Source: Rhodobacterales bacterium RIFCSPHIGHO2_02_FULL_62_130 (lineage in GTDB: Bacteria > Pseudomonadota > Alphaproteobacteria > Rhodobacterales > Rhodobacteraceae). Taken from it: a stretch of 64,000 nt of DNA. The notes beneath the pieces were generated by a model. That model ran no database searches. It had not been told where the DNA came from and worked only from the letters and a program-made list of their open reading frames with translations. The DNA lies in NCBI GenBank assembly GCA_001828855.1, contig MHZT01000044.1, positions 1 to 64,000 on the forward strand, written 5' to 3'. Of the stretch, positions 9,921 through 18,654 are shown one piece after another (the stretch's first letter is position 1; each line of letters begins with the position of its first letter). The translations under genes and the position numbers were made by a program.

Positions 9921-10739
9921 ATGATCGAGGCTCCATTTGTTTTCGAAACCGGTGCGGCCTCGGATACAGGGCGTGTGCGGAACCACAACGAGGACAGCTT
10001 TCTTGCCCTGCCCGATGCGGGTGTCTGGCTGGTGGCGGATGGCATGGGCGGGCATCATGCCGGTGATTTTGCCAGCCGCGCCATTGCGGAAAGCGTGGCT
10101 TCGGTGGGCAAGCCGGTGTCGGCCCCCGATCTGCAGGCGCGGTTCATGGACCGCGTGCAGCGCGCGCATACGATCATCCAGCAGCAATCGGCGCGGCTGA
10201 ACGGGGCGACGGTGGGGGCCACCTTGGTGGGGCTTTTGTCGTTTGACCGGCATTTTGCCTGCATCTGGTCGGGCGACAGCCGGATTTACCTGCTCCGTCA
10301 GGGGCAATTTGCCCAAGTGACCGTGGATCATACCGAGGTGAATGAATTGCTGCGGACCGGCGCGATCACGCCGGAACAGGCGCTGACATGGCCGCGCCGC
10401 AACGTGATCACGCGGGCGATTGGCGTGCATGACCGCCCGATGACCGATGAACGGTCGGGCGTGCTTGTGGATGGCGATACATTCCTGCTTTGCTCGGATG
10501 GTCTGACCGAGCATGTCGAAGATCACGAGATGGCCGAGGCGCTGTCGCGGATGGGCGCGCAGGAGGCCTGCAACGCCTTGGTCGCGCTGACGCTGGAGCG
10601 GGGGGCGAAAGACAATGTGACGGTGCTGGTCGTGCGCTGCCGTGATCGCGCGGCGGCACAGGTGGCGCCCGGCTATGGTGCCGTGCAACAGAATTATCGT
10701 CCCGATCATAGCGCGGACGAATGGACAGTGGGCATCTAG
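9921..10739 (+). CDS. pppA: PP2C-type Ser/Thr phosphatase PppA of the T6SS
   Basis: 272 residues, a single PP2C domain. The metal-binding motifs are visible: [10 protein letters not shown] (~18-27), [11 protein letters not shown] with Asp40 and Gly41, [21 protein letters not shown] and KDNVTVLVV. It should reverse phosphorylation by the adjacent kinase and shut T6SS assembly down. A gap of 93 bases separates it from tagF, with no clear promoter. The stop is three bases before the ppkA start, so kinase and phosphatase are co-expressed. Confidence 0.92.
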   Translation: MIEAPFVFETGAASDTGRVRNHNEDSFLALPDAGVWLVADGMGGHHAGDFASRAIAESVASVGKPVSAPDLQARFMDRVQRAHTIIQQQSARLNGATVGATLVGLLSFDRHFACIWSGDSRIYLLRQGQFAQVTVDHTEVNELLRTGAITPEQALTWPRRNVITRAIGVHDRPMTDERSGVLVDGDTFLLCSDGLTEHVEDHEMAEALSRMGAQEACNALVALTLERGAKDNVTVLVVRCRDRAAAQVAPGYGAVQQNYRPDHSADEWTVGI

Positions 10740-10742
10740 GCC

Positions 10743-13196
10743 ATGACGCAAGACACCACGAACCCCGGAACCGGCGACGAGAACGGCACCCCTGCAGCGG
10801 AGCCGACCAAAACCACGCCTCCCGTTGAGGATACGCCAGCGGCAGAGGTGCCAAAGCCCGCGCCGATGCCCGGCGCGCGCGCTGCTGCACCGGCTGATAT
10901 TCCGCAAACCGGCTTCCCCGCCCCTGCCCCGCAAACCGGACTGCCGGTGGCGGATGGCAACGGCAAACCCCATACCACGGTGACATCCGGCACCCTGATC
11001 ATGGGAACCTACGAGATTGAAAAGCTGATCAATTCCGGCGGCATGGGCGAGGTGTATCGCGGCCGGAACATTCACAACGGCGAGCCTGTGGCGATCAAGA
11101 TCGTGCTGCCCTCGCTGGCGCATGATCCCAAGATCGTGGCGCTGTTCCAGAAGGAATCTACCACGCTGTCACGTCTTAGCCACGAAGCCATCGTGCGCTA
11201 TCACGTCTTTACGGTGGACCCGACGATTGGCCGCCCCTGCATGGTGATGGAGTTTGTGTCCGGCACAGCCCTTGCCGACCGGCTTGAGCAGGGACCGATG
11301 CCCGCCGAGGATGTGAAGGTGATGCTGCGGCGCGTGGCCTCGGGGTTGGACAAGGCGCACCGAGCGGGCGTGGTTCACCGCGATCTTTCGCCCGATAACG
11401 TGATCCTTGAGGAAGGCTCGGTCGAACATGCCAAGCTGATTGATTTCGGCATCGCCAAATCGACGAAGATGGGCGCAGGCACGCTGTTGCAGGGGCAATT
11501 CGCGGGCAAGTTCAACTGGGTATCGCCGGAACAGTTGGGGGCCTATGGCGGCAATGTCGACGGGCGGTCGGATATCTATTCGCTGGCCTTGGTGACGGCA
11601 GCGGCCAGCCGTGGCGCCGTGTTGCAGATGGGCGCGTCGATTGTGGACGCGGTGGGCAAGCGTTCGGGCGTGCCGGATCTGGCGGGGGTTGATCCCGAGT
11701 TGGTGCCGCTGCTGTCATGGATGCTGCAACCCGATCCTGACAAGCGGCCCGAAAGCATGGCACGGGTAATACAGGCCATCGACAATCCGGCGCTGATCCC
11801 CGTGGCGGCGACGCCTGCGGTGATGGCCCCCGACCCCAACCGCACGGTGATCGGCGGGTCTTTGCCGCCGATCGATCTGAACGCGCCGACGCCTGTGATG
11901 GCGCGGCCTGTTTCGGCAGCGCCGCAGACCGCGCCTCCGATCGGCGCGACAGTGATCGCCTCGGGACCGATTGTGGCCGAGGAACCCGAAGATTTCAGCC
12001 CCTTCGGCGCACCGGGATCGGCCAAAGCGGCGGCCATTGCCGCGCCTGCGCCTGTGGCCGCGCCCGAGAAAAAGGGCAAGGGCGGCTTGGTTGCTGCTTT
12101 GGCGGTGCTGGTCGTGGCAGGCGGGGGTGCGGGGGCCTATTTCGGCGGCGTGTTCGATCCCAAGCCGGGCGTGGCAGTCGAAGCGCCCGAGCCGGTTGCT
12201 CAGGGTGAAGAGCCTGCAAAGCCGGTGGAAACCGCCACGGCAGAACCGGAGAAACCCGCCGAGGAACCGGTTGCAGAAACGCCTGCGGTCGAACCCGTGA
12301 CGGCGGAAGATACCGCCGCAGCCGAAGCGAAGGCAGCCGAGGAAAAGGCCGCAGCAGAGGCCAAAGCTGCGGAAGAAAAGGCGGCATCTGAGAAGGCCGC
12401 GGCAGAGAAAGCGGCGGCAGACAAGGTAGCAGCCGAAAAGGCGGCGGCGGATGCGAAGGCCGCCGAGACGAAAGCAGCGGAAGAAAAGGCCGCAGCCGAG
12501 GCAGAGGCCGCAAAACAGGCCGAAGCAAAGGCCGCCGAAGAGGCCGCAGCAACCAAGGCCGATCCGCTGGCGCGCCAGCAGGCGTTCTTTGACAGTTTTG
12601 CCGCCCCCGACTGTGTGCATCTGCGGCTGACCGAGGCAAAGGCGACCGGCTTTGCGCTGAACGGCTTTGCTTTGGACACCAAGCCGCTGGAAGACATGGC
12701 TGCTGCATGGAAAGCCACGACCGAGACCACCCCCGATGTGGCGGTGCATCTGATTGACGAACCGCAATGCCCGATCCTTGATTTCGCCTCGCGCCACCAA
12801 GCCGATGCGGCCAAGCCGGTCACCGTCAAGCTGACCGAGGCCGGTGAGGTGGTCAAAAGCGGCGGCACAGTATCGGGTGTGATCGAGGGGCTGGAGGGCC
12901 GCCCCTTCGCGCTGTTCCTTGTCAGCGAAACCGGCGGGGCCAGCAATCTGAAGGACTGGATCTCGACCGGATCGGACGGGACTGCCAGCTTCAAATTCTC
13001 GGTCACGCTGGCCAAGGGCGCACCGCCCGCGCCACAGCTTTTGCTGGTGATCGCCACGGATACCGAACTGGCCAAGCTGGCTGCGGTGCCGAATGGCGTT
13101 ACGGCAAAATCGCTGATGCCCTTTGTGGATGTGCAACTGAAGGATGCCGCGCTGAACCCGACGACGGGTCTGGGATTCTTCCGGCTGGAGAACTGA
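10743..13196 (+). CDS. ppkA: T6SS Ser/Thr kinase PpkA
   Basis: 817 residues. The Hanks-type kinase domain (~90-345) has a glycine loop at 99-102, VAIK with Lys119, HRDLSPDN with catalytic Asp214, and DFG at 234-236. A cytoplasmic linker holds NRTVIGG with Thr368, the same TVIGG motif that occurs twice in TssL, suggesting autophosphorylation or a shared FHA docking site. One membrane segment lies at ~447-469. A long Ala/Glu/Lys-rich stretch (~522-605) should form a helical stalk in the periplasm. The last ~210 residues are a distinct periplasmic domain (begins PDCVHLRLTEAKATGF) that I do not recognise and that may be the sensor. Such kinases trigger T6SS by phosphorylating Fha or TssL. Confidence 0.92.
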   Translation: MTQDTTNPGTGDENGTPAAEPTKTTPPVEDTPAAEVPKPAPMPGARAAAPADIPQTGFPAPAPQTGLPVADGNGKPHTTVTSGTLIMGTYEIEKLINSGGMGEVYRGRNIHNGEPVAIKIVLPSLAHDPKIVALFQKESTTLSRLSHEAIVRYHVFTVDPTIGRPCMVMEFVSGTALADRLEQGPMPAEDVKVMLRRVASGLDKAHRAGVVHRDLSPDNVILEEGSVEHAKLIDFGIAKSTKMGAGTLLQGQFAGKFNWVSPEQLGAYGGNVDGRSDIYSLALVTAAASRGAVLQMGASIVDAVGKRSGVPDLAGVDPELVPLLSWMLQPDPDKRPESMARVIQAIDNPALIPVAATPAVMAPDPNRTVIGGSLPPIDLNAPTPVMARPVSAAPQTAPPIGATVIASGPIVAEEPEDFSPFGAPGSAKAAAIAAPAPVAAPEKKGKGGLVAALAVLVVAGGGAGAYFGGVFDPKPGVAVEAPEPVAQGEEPAKPVETATAEPEKPAEEPVAETPAVEPVTAEDTAAAEAKAAEEKAAAEAKAAEEKAASEKAAAEKAAADKVAAEKAAADAKAAETKAAEEKAAAEAEAAKQAEAKAAEEAAATKADPLARQQAFFDSFAAPDCVHLRLTEAKATGFALNGFALDTKPLEDMAAAWKATTETTPDVAVHLIDEPQCPILDFASRHQADAAKPVTVKLTEAGEVVKSGGTVSGVIEGLEGRPFALFLVSETGGASNLKDWISTGSDGTASFKFSVTLAKGAPPAPQLLLVIATDTELAKLAAVPNGVTAKSLMPFVDVQLKDAALNPTTGLGFFRLEN

Positions 13197-13201
13197 GCAA
13201 T

Positions 13202-13240
13202 GCCGCCCCTTGCGCTTTTCTTGCCAGAAGGGCGGCGTTT
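13202..13240 (+). terminator. Possible terminator between ppkA and vgrG
   Basis: An imperfect stem GCCGCCCCTT/AAGGGCGGC (13202-13211 and 13228-13236, one bulged C) is followed by GTTT. It sits 5 bases after the ppkA stop and suggests that vgrG starts a new transcription unit. The U-tract is weak. Confidence 0.45.
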
Positions 13241-13320
13241 ATGTAACCTGAAGGGTATTCAGGAGAGGCGTTCTTTCCGACTTTCTGTTTTGCATCTATT
13301 TTCTTGAAAGCGGTATCCGT

Positions 13321-15102
13321 ATGCCAGACGATAATGCCGACCCCCTCTATAAGTATACAATTCATGCGATTGGCCAGTCGGACAAGCTGGACCTGCTGGA
13401 ATTTTCCGGCACAGAACTTGTCAATGAATTGGGGCTGTTCCGCCTGCGTGCTTTTGCCGATGCCGGCATCGATGTTGAGGCCTATATCGGCAAGCCGATG
13501 CGGCTTGAGGCAAAGCTTGGCGGCGGCAATGTCCGCAATTTTCTGCTGACAGTTTTCGGCGTGCGGCGGCTTGTGCATGAAAGCAAGGGCAAGCTGTTCG
13601 AGTTCGAGTTGCGGCCCTGCTTCCATTTCCTGAGCAAGCGCACAAATTCGCGTATCTTCAAACAGCGGACGATCCTTGAGGTGTTCAACCTGATCCGAGG
13701 CGAATATGGCGGCACCCTCGGGCCGATTATCGACAACTCGCACATTTCCTTTCCCAAGCTGGAATTTCTGGTGCAATACCGCGAAACCGATCTGGATTTC
13801 ATGCGCCGCCTGCTGGAACATTATGGTGTCAATTTTCACGTCAAGATGACCGACACGACGCAGACTCTGGTGCTGACCAGTTCGGCGGATGAGTTCACGG
13901 CAGCCGATGTCGGAACGGTCAGTTTCAGCCCCGATACTGCGACAGGCGCGCGTGACGCGTGGAATCTGGACAGTTGGACTGTTCACCGGCAGGTGACGAC
14001 GGGCAAGGTCAAGCTGACCGATTATGACTTCACCGCGCCAACGCGCGAGATGGAGGTGCAAAAGTTCGATACTCTGGCCTACACCGGCTCGGATCAGGAA
14101 TATTACGACTATCCCGGCGGCTATGACAAAGATGGTAACTCGAACCATTTTGCCCAGCGGAGGCTGGATGCGTTCCGTTCGGCGGAAAATACGGTTCGGA
14201 CAGATGGCAACCTGTATCAGCTGGGGGCTGGCACGACCGTCTCGGTCAAAAATCACGACGGGGCGAACGGCACGGCGGATTATGCGGTTCTGGCGGCGAC
14301 GCATCACCTTGCCACGGCCAATCTTCGCAGCGGCCAAAAGAGCGTCACGGATGCGCGCTATAGCGGCAGCTATGTGCTGACTGCCAAAAGCAACAAGATC
14401 GCGCCGCCTCTGGTTACGCCGCGCCCTGTCATGCGCGGCCCGCAAACCGGAGTCATCACCGATGGCGCGGATGGCACCACCGATGAATACGGCCGTGTGA
14501 GGGTGAAGCTGTTCTGGGCAGAACCCGATGACACCATCCCGATCCGCGTGTCGCAGATGTGGGCCTCGAAGCAATGGGGGGCGATGTTCATCCCCTATGC
14601 AGGCATGGAGGTGATCGTCGATTTTCTGGACGGAGATCCAGACCGGCCCATCGTCGTTGGCTGTGTCTACAATAAAGACAACATGCCGCCCTGGACCTTG
14701 CCCGGCAAAAAGACTGTCTCGGGCATCAAGACCGTGACGAATAACGAATTGAGTTTCGACGATGATCGCGGGAAGGAGAAAATCTTCATCCATGCCCGCC
14801 GTGACATGGAAACCGAGGTCGAAAATGATTCGACGGTCAAGATTGACCAGAACCGCAAGATGACGGTGAAGGGGACCGAGCTGAAGGACGTCACCGGGTC
14901 GCTGACGCTGAAGTCAACGGATTCGATCGTGCTGGAGGTCGGGTCGAACAAGATCACCATCAATCAAACCGGGATCACCATCAACGGGGTGCAGGTGGCG
15001 GTGCAGGCGACCAGTACGCTGACCACCGAAGGCAAGGCATCGGCAGACCACAAGGGCGGGGGCGCGATGACGATTTCAGCCGGTATCGTGAGCATCAACT
15101 GA
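13321..15102 (+). CDS. vgrG: T6SS spike protein VgrG (TssI)
   Basis: 593 residues, standard VgrG size. The N-terminal gp27-like part (~1-370) is followed by the gp5 OB-fold (GVITDGADGTTDEYGRVRV, then WASKQWGAMFIPYAGMEVIVDFLDGDPDRPIVVG in segments), and then a needle region of repeating strands (SLTLKSTDSIVLEVGSN, then ITINQTGITING). The C-terminus ends shortly after the needle (TISAGIVSIN), so there is no fused effector domain. The trimer tips the Hcp tube and normally carries a PAAR protein; no PAAR gene was seen in this window. It starts after a 124-base gap with a possible terminator, so separate transcription is likely. The stop is two bases before the next, unknown gene. Confidence 0.95.
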   Translation: MPDDNADPLYKYTIHAIGQSDKLDLLEFSGTELVNELGLFRLRAFADAGIDVEAYIGKPMRLEAKLGGGNVRNFLLTVFGVRRLVHESKGKLFEFELRPCFHFLSKRTNSRIFKQRTILEVFNLIRGEYGGTLGPIIDNSHISFPKLEFLVQYRETDLDFMRRLLEHYGVNFHVKMTDTTQTLVLTSSADEFTAADVGTVSFSPDTATGARDAWNLDSWTVHRQVTTGKVKLTDYDFTAPTREMEVQKFDTLAYTGSDQEYYDYPGGYDKDGNSNHFAQRRLDAFRSAENTVRTDGNLYQLGAGTTVSVKNHDGANGTADYAVLAATHHLATANLRSGQKSVTDARYSGSYVLTAKSNKIAPPLVTPRPVMRGPQTGVITDGADGTTDEYGRVRVKLFWAEPDDTIPIRVSQMWASKQWGAMFIPYAGMEVIVDFLDGDPDRPIVVGCVYNKDNMPPWTLPGKKTVSGIKTVTNNELSFDDDRGKEKIFIHARRDMETEVENDSTVKIDQNRKMTVKGTELKDVTGSLTLKSTDSIVLEVGSNKITINQTGITINGVQVAVQATSTLTTEGKASADHKGGGAMTISAGIVSIN

Positions 15103-15104
15103 CC

Positions 15105-15701
15105 ATGATGCAACGCTCCGACACATATGCCCCGACCACGCAAGACCCCGCCTTGGGCCTGCGCGAACAGCTTGGCCAGGATCTGGTCACTGCCTTGCCC
15201 GATATCGGCGAAGCCATCGCAACCAAGCCAAGGGAAGGCCAGCACACGCTGGATTTTCTGCGCGTTTTGATGATGGGCCAGACCCCTGAAGAGGCGGTAA
15301 CGCTGCTGACCTATGCCTTGGCGCCGCGCCATGCGATCTGGTGGGGGCATGAGTGTTTGCAGGCGATCCCCGATCTGATCACCGACAACGACCGGCAGTT
15401 GATGGGCCTTGCCGCCGCCTGGGTCGGTGAACCGGACGAGGACAACCGCTATGCCGCTCTTGATGCCGGCATCGCCGCCCATCCGCGCGGGCCGGGGGCT
15501 TGGCTGGCGATTGCGGCCGGCTGGTCGTCGGGGTCGATTGCAGGCAGGGGCCAGCCCGATGTTCCCGCCGCGCCGCATCTGTTGTCTCGGGCGCTGAACG
15601 CCTGCGTGCTGACCGCTTTGGCCCGCGTGCCGCAGGACAAACGCCGCCGCCTGCTGGAACATTACGTCAGCATGGGCGAAGTGCTGGCCAAAAGCGGATA
15701 A
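15105..15701 (+). CDS. Conserved-looking protein of unknown function encoded next to vgrG
   Basis: 198 residues, cytoplasmic by appearance: no signal peptide and no membrane segment. It is rich in helix-forming residues, with TPEEAVTLLTYALAPRHAIWWGHECL in its middle part and a Trp-rich centre. It starts two bases after vgrG (ATG at 15105, alternative ATG at 15108), so the two are co-translated. Small soluble proteins directly after vgrG are often adaptors or chaperones that load effectors onto the spike (for example DUF4123, DUF2169 and DUF1795 families), but I see no signature of those families. It could also be a structural accessory restricted to alphaproteobacterial T6SS loci. No function is claimed. 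Confidence 0.75.
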   Translation: MMQRSDTYAPTTQDPALGLREQLGQDLVTALPDIGEAIATKPREGQHTLDFLRVLMMGQTPEEAVTLLTYALAPRHAIWWGHECLQAIPDLITDNDRQLMGLAAAWVGEPDEDNRYAALDAGIAAHPRGPGAWLAIAAGWSSGSIAGRGQPDVPAAPHLLSRALNACVLTALARVPQDKRRRLLEHYVSMGEVLAKSG

Positions 15702-15804
15702 ACGGCGTGCTGCACCTGCAAAATTTTTGCTCTCCCACTGGTGCGTCTGGGCAGAACCGGGCTTATGTAGGGTTTGACAGACAACCGGTTGGGCGCGAGC
15801 GGAC

Positions 15805-17043
15805 ATGAAACTGACCCTGCGGATCGAAAACTACGATTACCTGCCCGACGGCGGCCCGCTGGAGTTTTCCGCCAGTGCGCGCGGGTTTGAAGTGGGCCGC
15901 GATTCCGCGATGGACTGGACGCTGCCCGATCCGAACCGGCATATCTCAAGCCGGCATTTCGAGGTGGTGTATCGGGACCGGCAGTTCTGGCTGAACGACA
16001 TTTCCACCAATGGAACCTTTGTTTACGGCCAGTCGATGCGGGTGTCTTCGCCGCTGCATCTGTCGCACAATGAGCGGTTGCAGGTGGGGCATTACATCAT
16101 CCGCGTGCTGATCGAAGAGCCTGCAGCGCAGGCACCGGCGGCCTTTGCGCCACAGCCGTTTGCGCCTGCCTTTGCCGCACCGCAACCGCCCGCTGCGGCC
16201 GCCGATCCGTGGAGCCTGACTCCCACGCCCGCCCCGATGCCGACACCGATGCCCGCGCCGCAGCGCCCTGCGATGCCGCTGGCAGGGCAGTATGGCGATA
16301 GTTTCGTCGAGAATATACGGCCTGCCCCTGCGATTCAGCCGGCGCAATCAGGCGCGATCGGGTTGGGCGGGGCGGCGGCTCCGTCGGAACCGTTTGCCCA
16401 ACGTCCGACCACGCCGCCCCCGCCGCAAGCCACCCCGCCCCAAGCCCCGGTCGCACCTGCAAGCAGCGGCGACAACGTTCTGTTGAGCGCGATTTGTCAG
16501 GGTGCCGGTCTGCCACCCGGCAGCCTTGCCGCCGTGGATGCCGCGACCTTGGGGCAGGACATCGGACGCTGTCTGCGGATTGCCACCGAAGAATTGATGG
16601 CGCTTTTGGGCGCGCGGGCGGCTGCCAAGCAATTTGTGAAAAGTTCCAGCCGCACGATGATCGGCGGGATGAACAACAGCCCGCTGAAGTTCAAACCCAA
16701 TGCCACCGAGGCGCTGACCACGATGTTCGTGCAGCGCCCCGACAGCTATCTGTCGGCAACCGCGACGTTCCAGCAGGGCTTTGACGATATCAAACGCCAC
16801 CAGACGGCGGTTTATGCCGCAATGCAGCCCGCGCTGGCCAAGCTGTTGGAAGACCTGTCGCCCGAAGCGATTGAAGAACGCACCTCGGGCGGGTTGATGT
16901 CGTCGAAAAAATCGCGCGCCTGGGAAACCTTTGTGGAGCGCTGGGACGCCAAGACCCATCCCTATGAAAACGGGATGCTGGATGTGTTTTTGGCCTATTT
17001 TGCCGATGCCTACGACGATGCAGTAAAGAAAACCGGTGGCTAG
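15805..17043 (+). CDS. fha: T6SS FHA-domain protein Fha (TagH/ImpI)
   Basis: 412 residues. The N-terminal FHA domain (~1-95) has the phosphothreonine-binding residues expected: Gly31-Arg32 (FEVGR), Ser49-Arg50-His51 (SSRHFEV) and Asn69-Gly70 (STNGTFV). A Pro/Ala-rich linker follows (~105-215), then the T6SS-specific C-terminal domain (~220-412) with SSSRTMIGGMNNSPLKF and LMSSKKSRAWETF. Fha scaffolds activated T6SS by binding phosphorylated PpkA or TssL. The SRTMIGG stretch resembles the TVIGG motif of TssL and PpkA, but this is weak similarity. A 103-base gap precedes the gene, with no convincing promoter. Confidence 0.93.
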   Translation: MKLTLRIENYDYLPDGGPLEFSASARGFEVGRDSAMDWTLPDPNRHISSRHFEVVYRDRQFWLNDISTNGTFVYGQSMRVSSPLHLSHNERLQVGHYIIRVLIEEPAAQAPAAFAPQPFAPAFAAPQPPAAAADPWSLTPTPAPMPTPMPAPQRPAMPLAGQYGDSFVENIRPAPAIQPAQSGAIGLGGAAAPSEPFAQRPTTPPPPQATPPQAPVAPASSGDNVLLSAICQGAGLPPGSLAAVDAATLGQDIGRCLRIATEELMALLGARAAAKQFVKSSSRTMIGGMNNSPLKFKPNATEALTTMFVQRPDSYLSATATFQQGFDDIKRHQTAVYAAMQPALAKLLEDLSPEAIEERTSGGLMSSKKSRAWETFVERWDAKTHPYENGMLDVFLAYFADAYDDAVKKTGG

Positions 17044-17122
17044 GCCAGAGGATTTTAGCTGCATTGACCATGGCAGGGCGCGGCGCTAGCATTTGATTCT
17101 GAGTTGCAGAAGGGGTGTTCAG

Positions 17123-17233
17123 ATGACGGCTGTTGTGATTGCGCTGACCACGACCATTCTGGGGGCGATTGCCCTTGCCGCTGGCACCCGTGCCGCGCAG
17201 CCCGTGCGTGTCAAGCCGCGGTCGCGGCGCTGA
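17123..17233 (+). CDS. Small single-span membrane protein candidate between fha and tssA
   Basis: A 36-codon open frame starts with ATG and is preceded by AAGGGG about 10 bases upstream. The product begins MTAVVIALTTTILGAIALAA, a plausible membrane segment, and ends in a basic tail (RVKPRSRR), so it would be an inner-membrane miniprotein with a cytoplasmic basic end. It lies on the coding strand of the T6SS genes, 79 bases after fha and 18 bases before tssA. I do not recognise a family. It could be a chance frame; conservation at this position in related loci would decide. Confidence 0.4.
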   Translation: MTAVVIALTTTILGAIALAAGTRAAQPVRVKPRSRR

Positions 17234-17251
17234 TCGCGGCATAGGTCCGCC

Positions 17252-18559
17252 ATGCGCGTCGAAGATCTGGTTTCTCCAATCTCGCCCGACGCACCCTGCG
17301 GCGAGGATTTGCTTGCCGCCGATGATCCCGATTTTATCGACTATTACTTTGGCGTCGAGGACCGCCTGCCCAGCAGCTATTTCAACATGGCACGCGGCAC
17401 GCTGTTTGATTCAAAGTCTGTTGATCTTAAAGGCGAAACCGCACGGATCGAGGCGCTTCTAAAGCGCAGCCGTGATCTGCGGCTTGTCGGGCTGGATGCC
17501 AAGTTCAACATTCTGGCAGGCCGTTTCAAGGGATTTGCCGAAGCGGTTCTGGGCATGGTCGCCCTGCTGGAAACCTATCCACAAGAGGTTCACCCGACCG
17601 ACCCGGTTGATCGCCGCAACGCCATCGAAGAATTGGACACCTTGGCCACGGTGGTTGCACCGCTGGATTATGCCACGCTGATCACCGACAAGCGTTTTGG
17701 CGATGTGACGTTCCGGCCCTTTGGCACGGCGACCGGCAAGATTGACAAGCGCGAGGGTGAGGACGCCGGTGATTCCAACGGGATTACGGCGGCGCTGGCC
17801 TCATCGGAAAACGTCAAGAACGTGGACGCGCTGCACGAGCAACTGACGGCGATGCGCGACGGGATCAAGAAGATGATCCTGATCTGCCAGTCCGGCAGCG
17901 ACAGCTTTACCCCCCGCCTTGACCGGCTGGACACCAAGCTGCGCGATATTCACGACATGGTTCTGGGCGCACGGTCGGATCTGGGCGGCGCTTCGGCTGA
18001 GTCGCCTGACGGGGCTGCTGCGGGCGAGACAGCCGAAGGGGCGGCTCCGGCAGCGGCGGGCGGAACGACGACGATTACCATCGCCGCCACACCCGGCGAT
18101 GTGAAAGATCACCGCGCGGCCTATCGCATGCTGCAATCGGTCGAATCCTATTTTGCCACCACGGAACCGGCCTCGCTTGCGCTGATCCTTGTGACACAAT
18201 CGCGCCTGCTGATCGGGCGGCCCTTGGTTGAGGCGTTGGATGCGCTGGTGGCCAAGAATGCGAATTATGCCGAGATTACCTTCGGCACCGAAACCAATTT
18301 TATCATCCCGATGAACAGGATGCGCGAATTGTCGAACGCGGCGGGCATCCCGTCGGATGATTTCGCCAAGCCGGTCGAAGGCGAGGCACCACCGCCCGAA
18401 ATTCTTTCGCGCGATCACGCCGGAATGGTGCTAAAGTTGATCGAGGAATTCTTCAGAACGCGCGAGCCTGCAAGCCCGATTCCGATCTTGCTTTTCAAGG
18501 CGCGCAACATGCTGACCAAGGATTTTCATGCGCTGGTGCGCGAATTGATCACGCCCTGA
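17252..18559 (+). CDS. tssA: T6SS cap/baseplate-associated protein TssA (ImpA)
   Basis: 435 residues. The N-terminus has the ImpA_N signature (LVSPISPDAPCGEDLLAADD, with the Pro-Cys-Gly-Glu-Asp-Leu core) and the region around DLRLVGLDAKFNILAGRFKG. The C-terminus (EEFFRTREPASPIPILLFKA, then ALVRELI) is the family's short C-terminal motif. TssA proteins start or cap tail polymerisation and coordinate Hcp stacking with sheath growth. A Gly/Ala-rich linker lies at ~245-275. It is followed by a 95-base gap before tssB. Confidence 0.9.
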   Translation: MRVEDLVSPISPDAPCGEDLLAADDPDFIDYYFGVEDRLPSSYFNMARGTLFDSKSVDLKGETARIEALLKRSRDLRLVGLDAKFNILAGRFKGFAEAVLGMVALLETYPQEVHPTDPVDRRNAIEELDTLATVVAPLDYATLITDKRFGDVTFRPFGTATGKIDKREGEDAGDSNGITAALASSENVKNVDALHEQLTAMRDGIKKMILICQSGSDSFTPRLDRLDTKLRDIHDMVLGARSDLGGASAESPDGAAAGETAEGAAPAAAGGTTTITIAATPGDVKDHRAAYRMLQSVESYFATTEPASLALILVTQSRLLIGRPLVEALDALVAKNANYAEITFGTETNFIIPMNRMRELSNAAGIPSDDFAKPVEGEAPPPEILSRDHAGMVLKLIEEFFRTREPASPIPILLFKARNMLTKDFHALVRELITP

Positions 18560-18654
18560 TCCGGGGCGGCCGGGGGTTCCGGCCAAAGTGCAAATCTGTT
18601 GACTTGTGCGCCTTGTTGCGGCTTTCTTTTGATAGATTTACTTAGGAGATTGTT

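Noticed and set aside
15774-15804. TTGACA before fha as a promoter
   Set aside because: It is only about 30 bases before the start codon and has no acceptable -10 in the GC-rich stretch that follows.
18599-18640. Sigma70 promoter before tssB (TTGACT with TAGATT)
   Set aside because: The spacing is 28 bases, far from the 16-18 expected. No better pair was seen in the gap.
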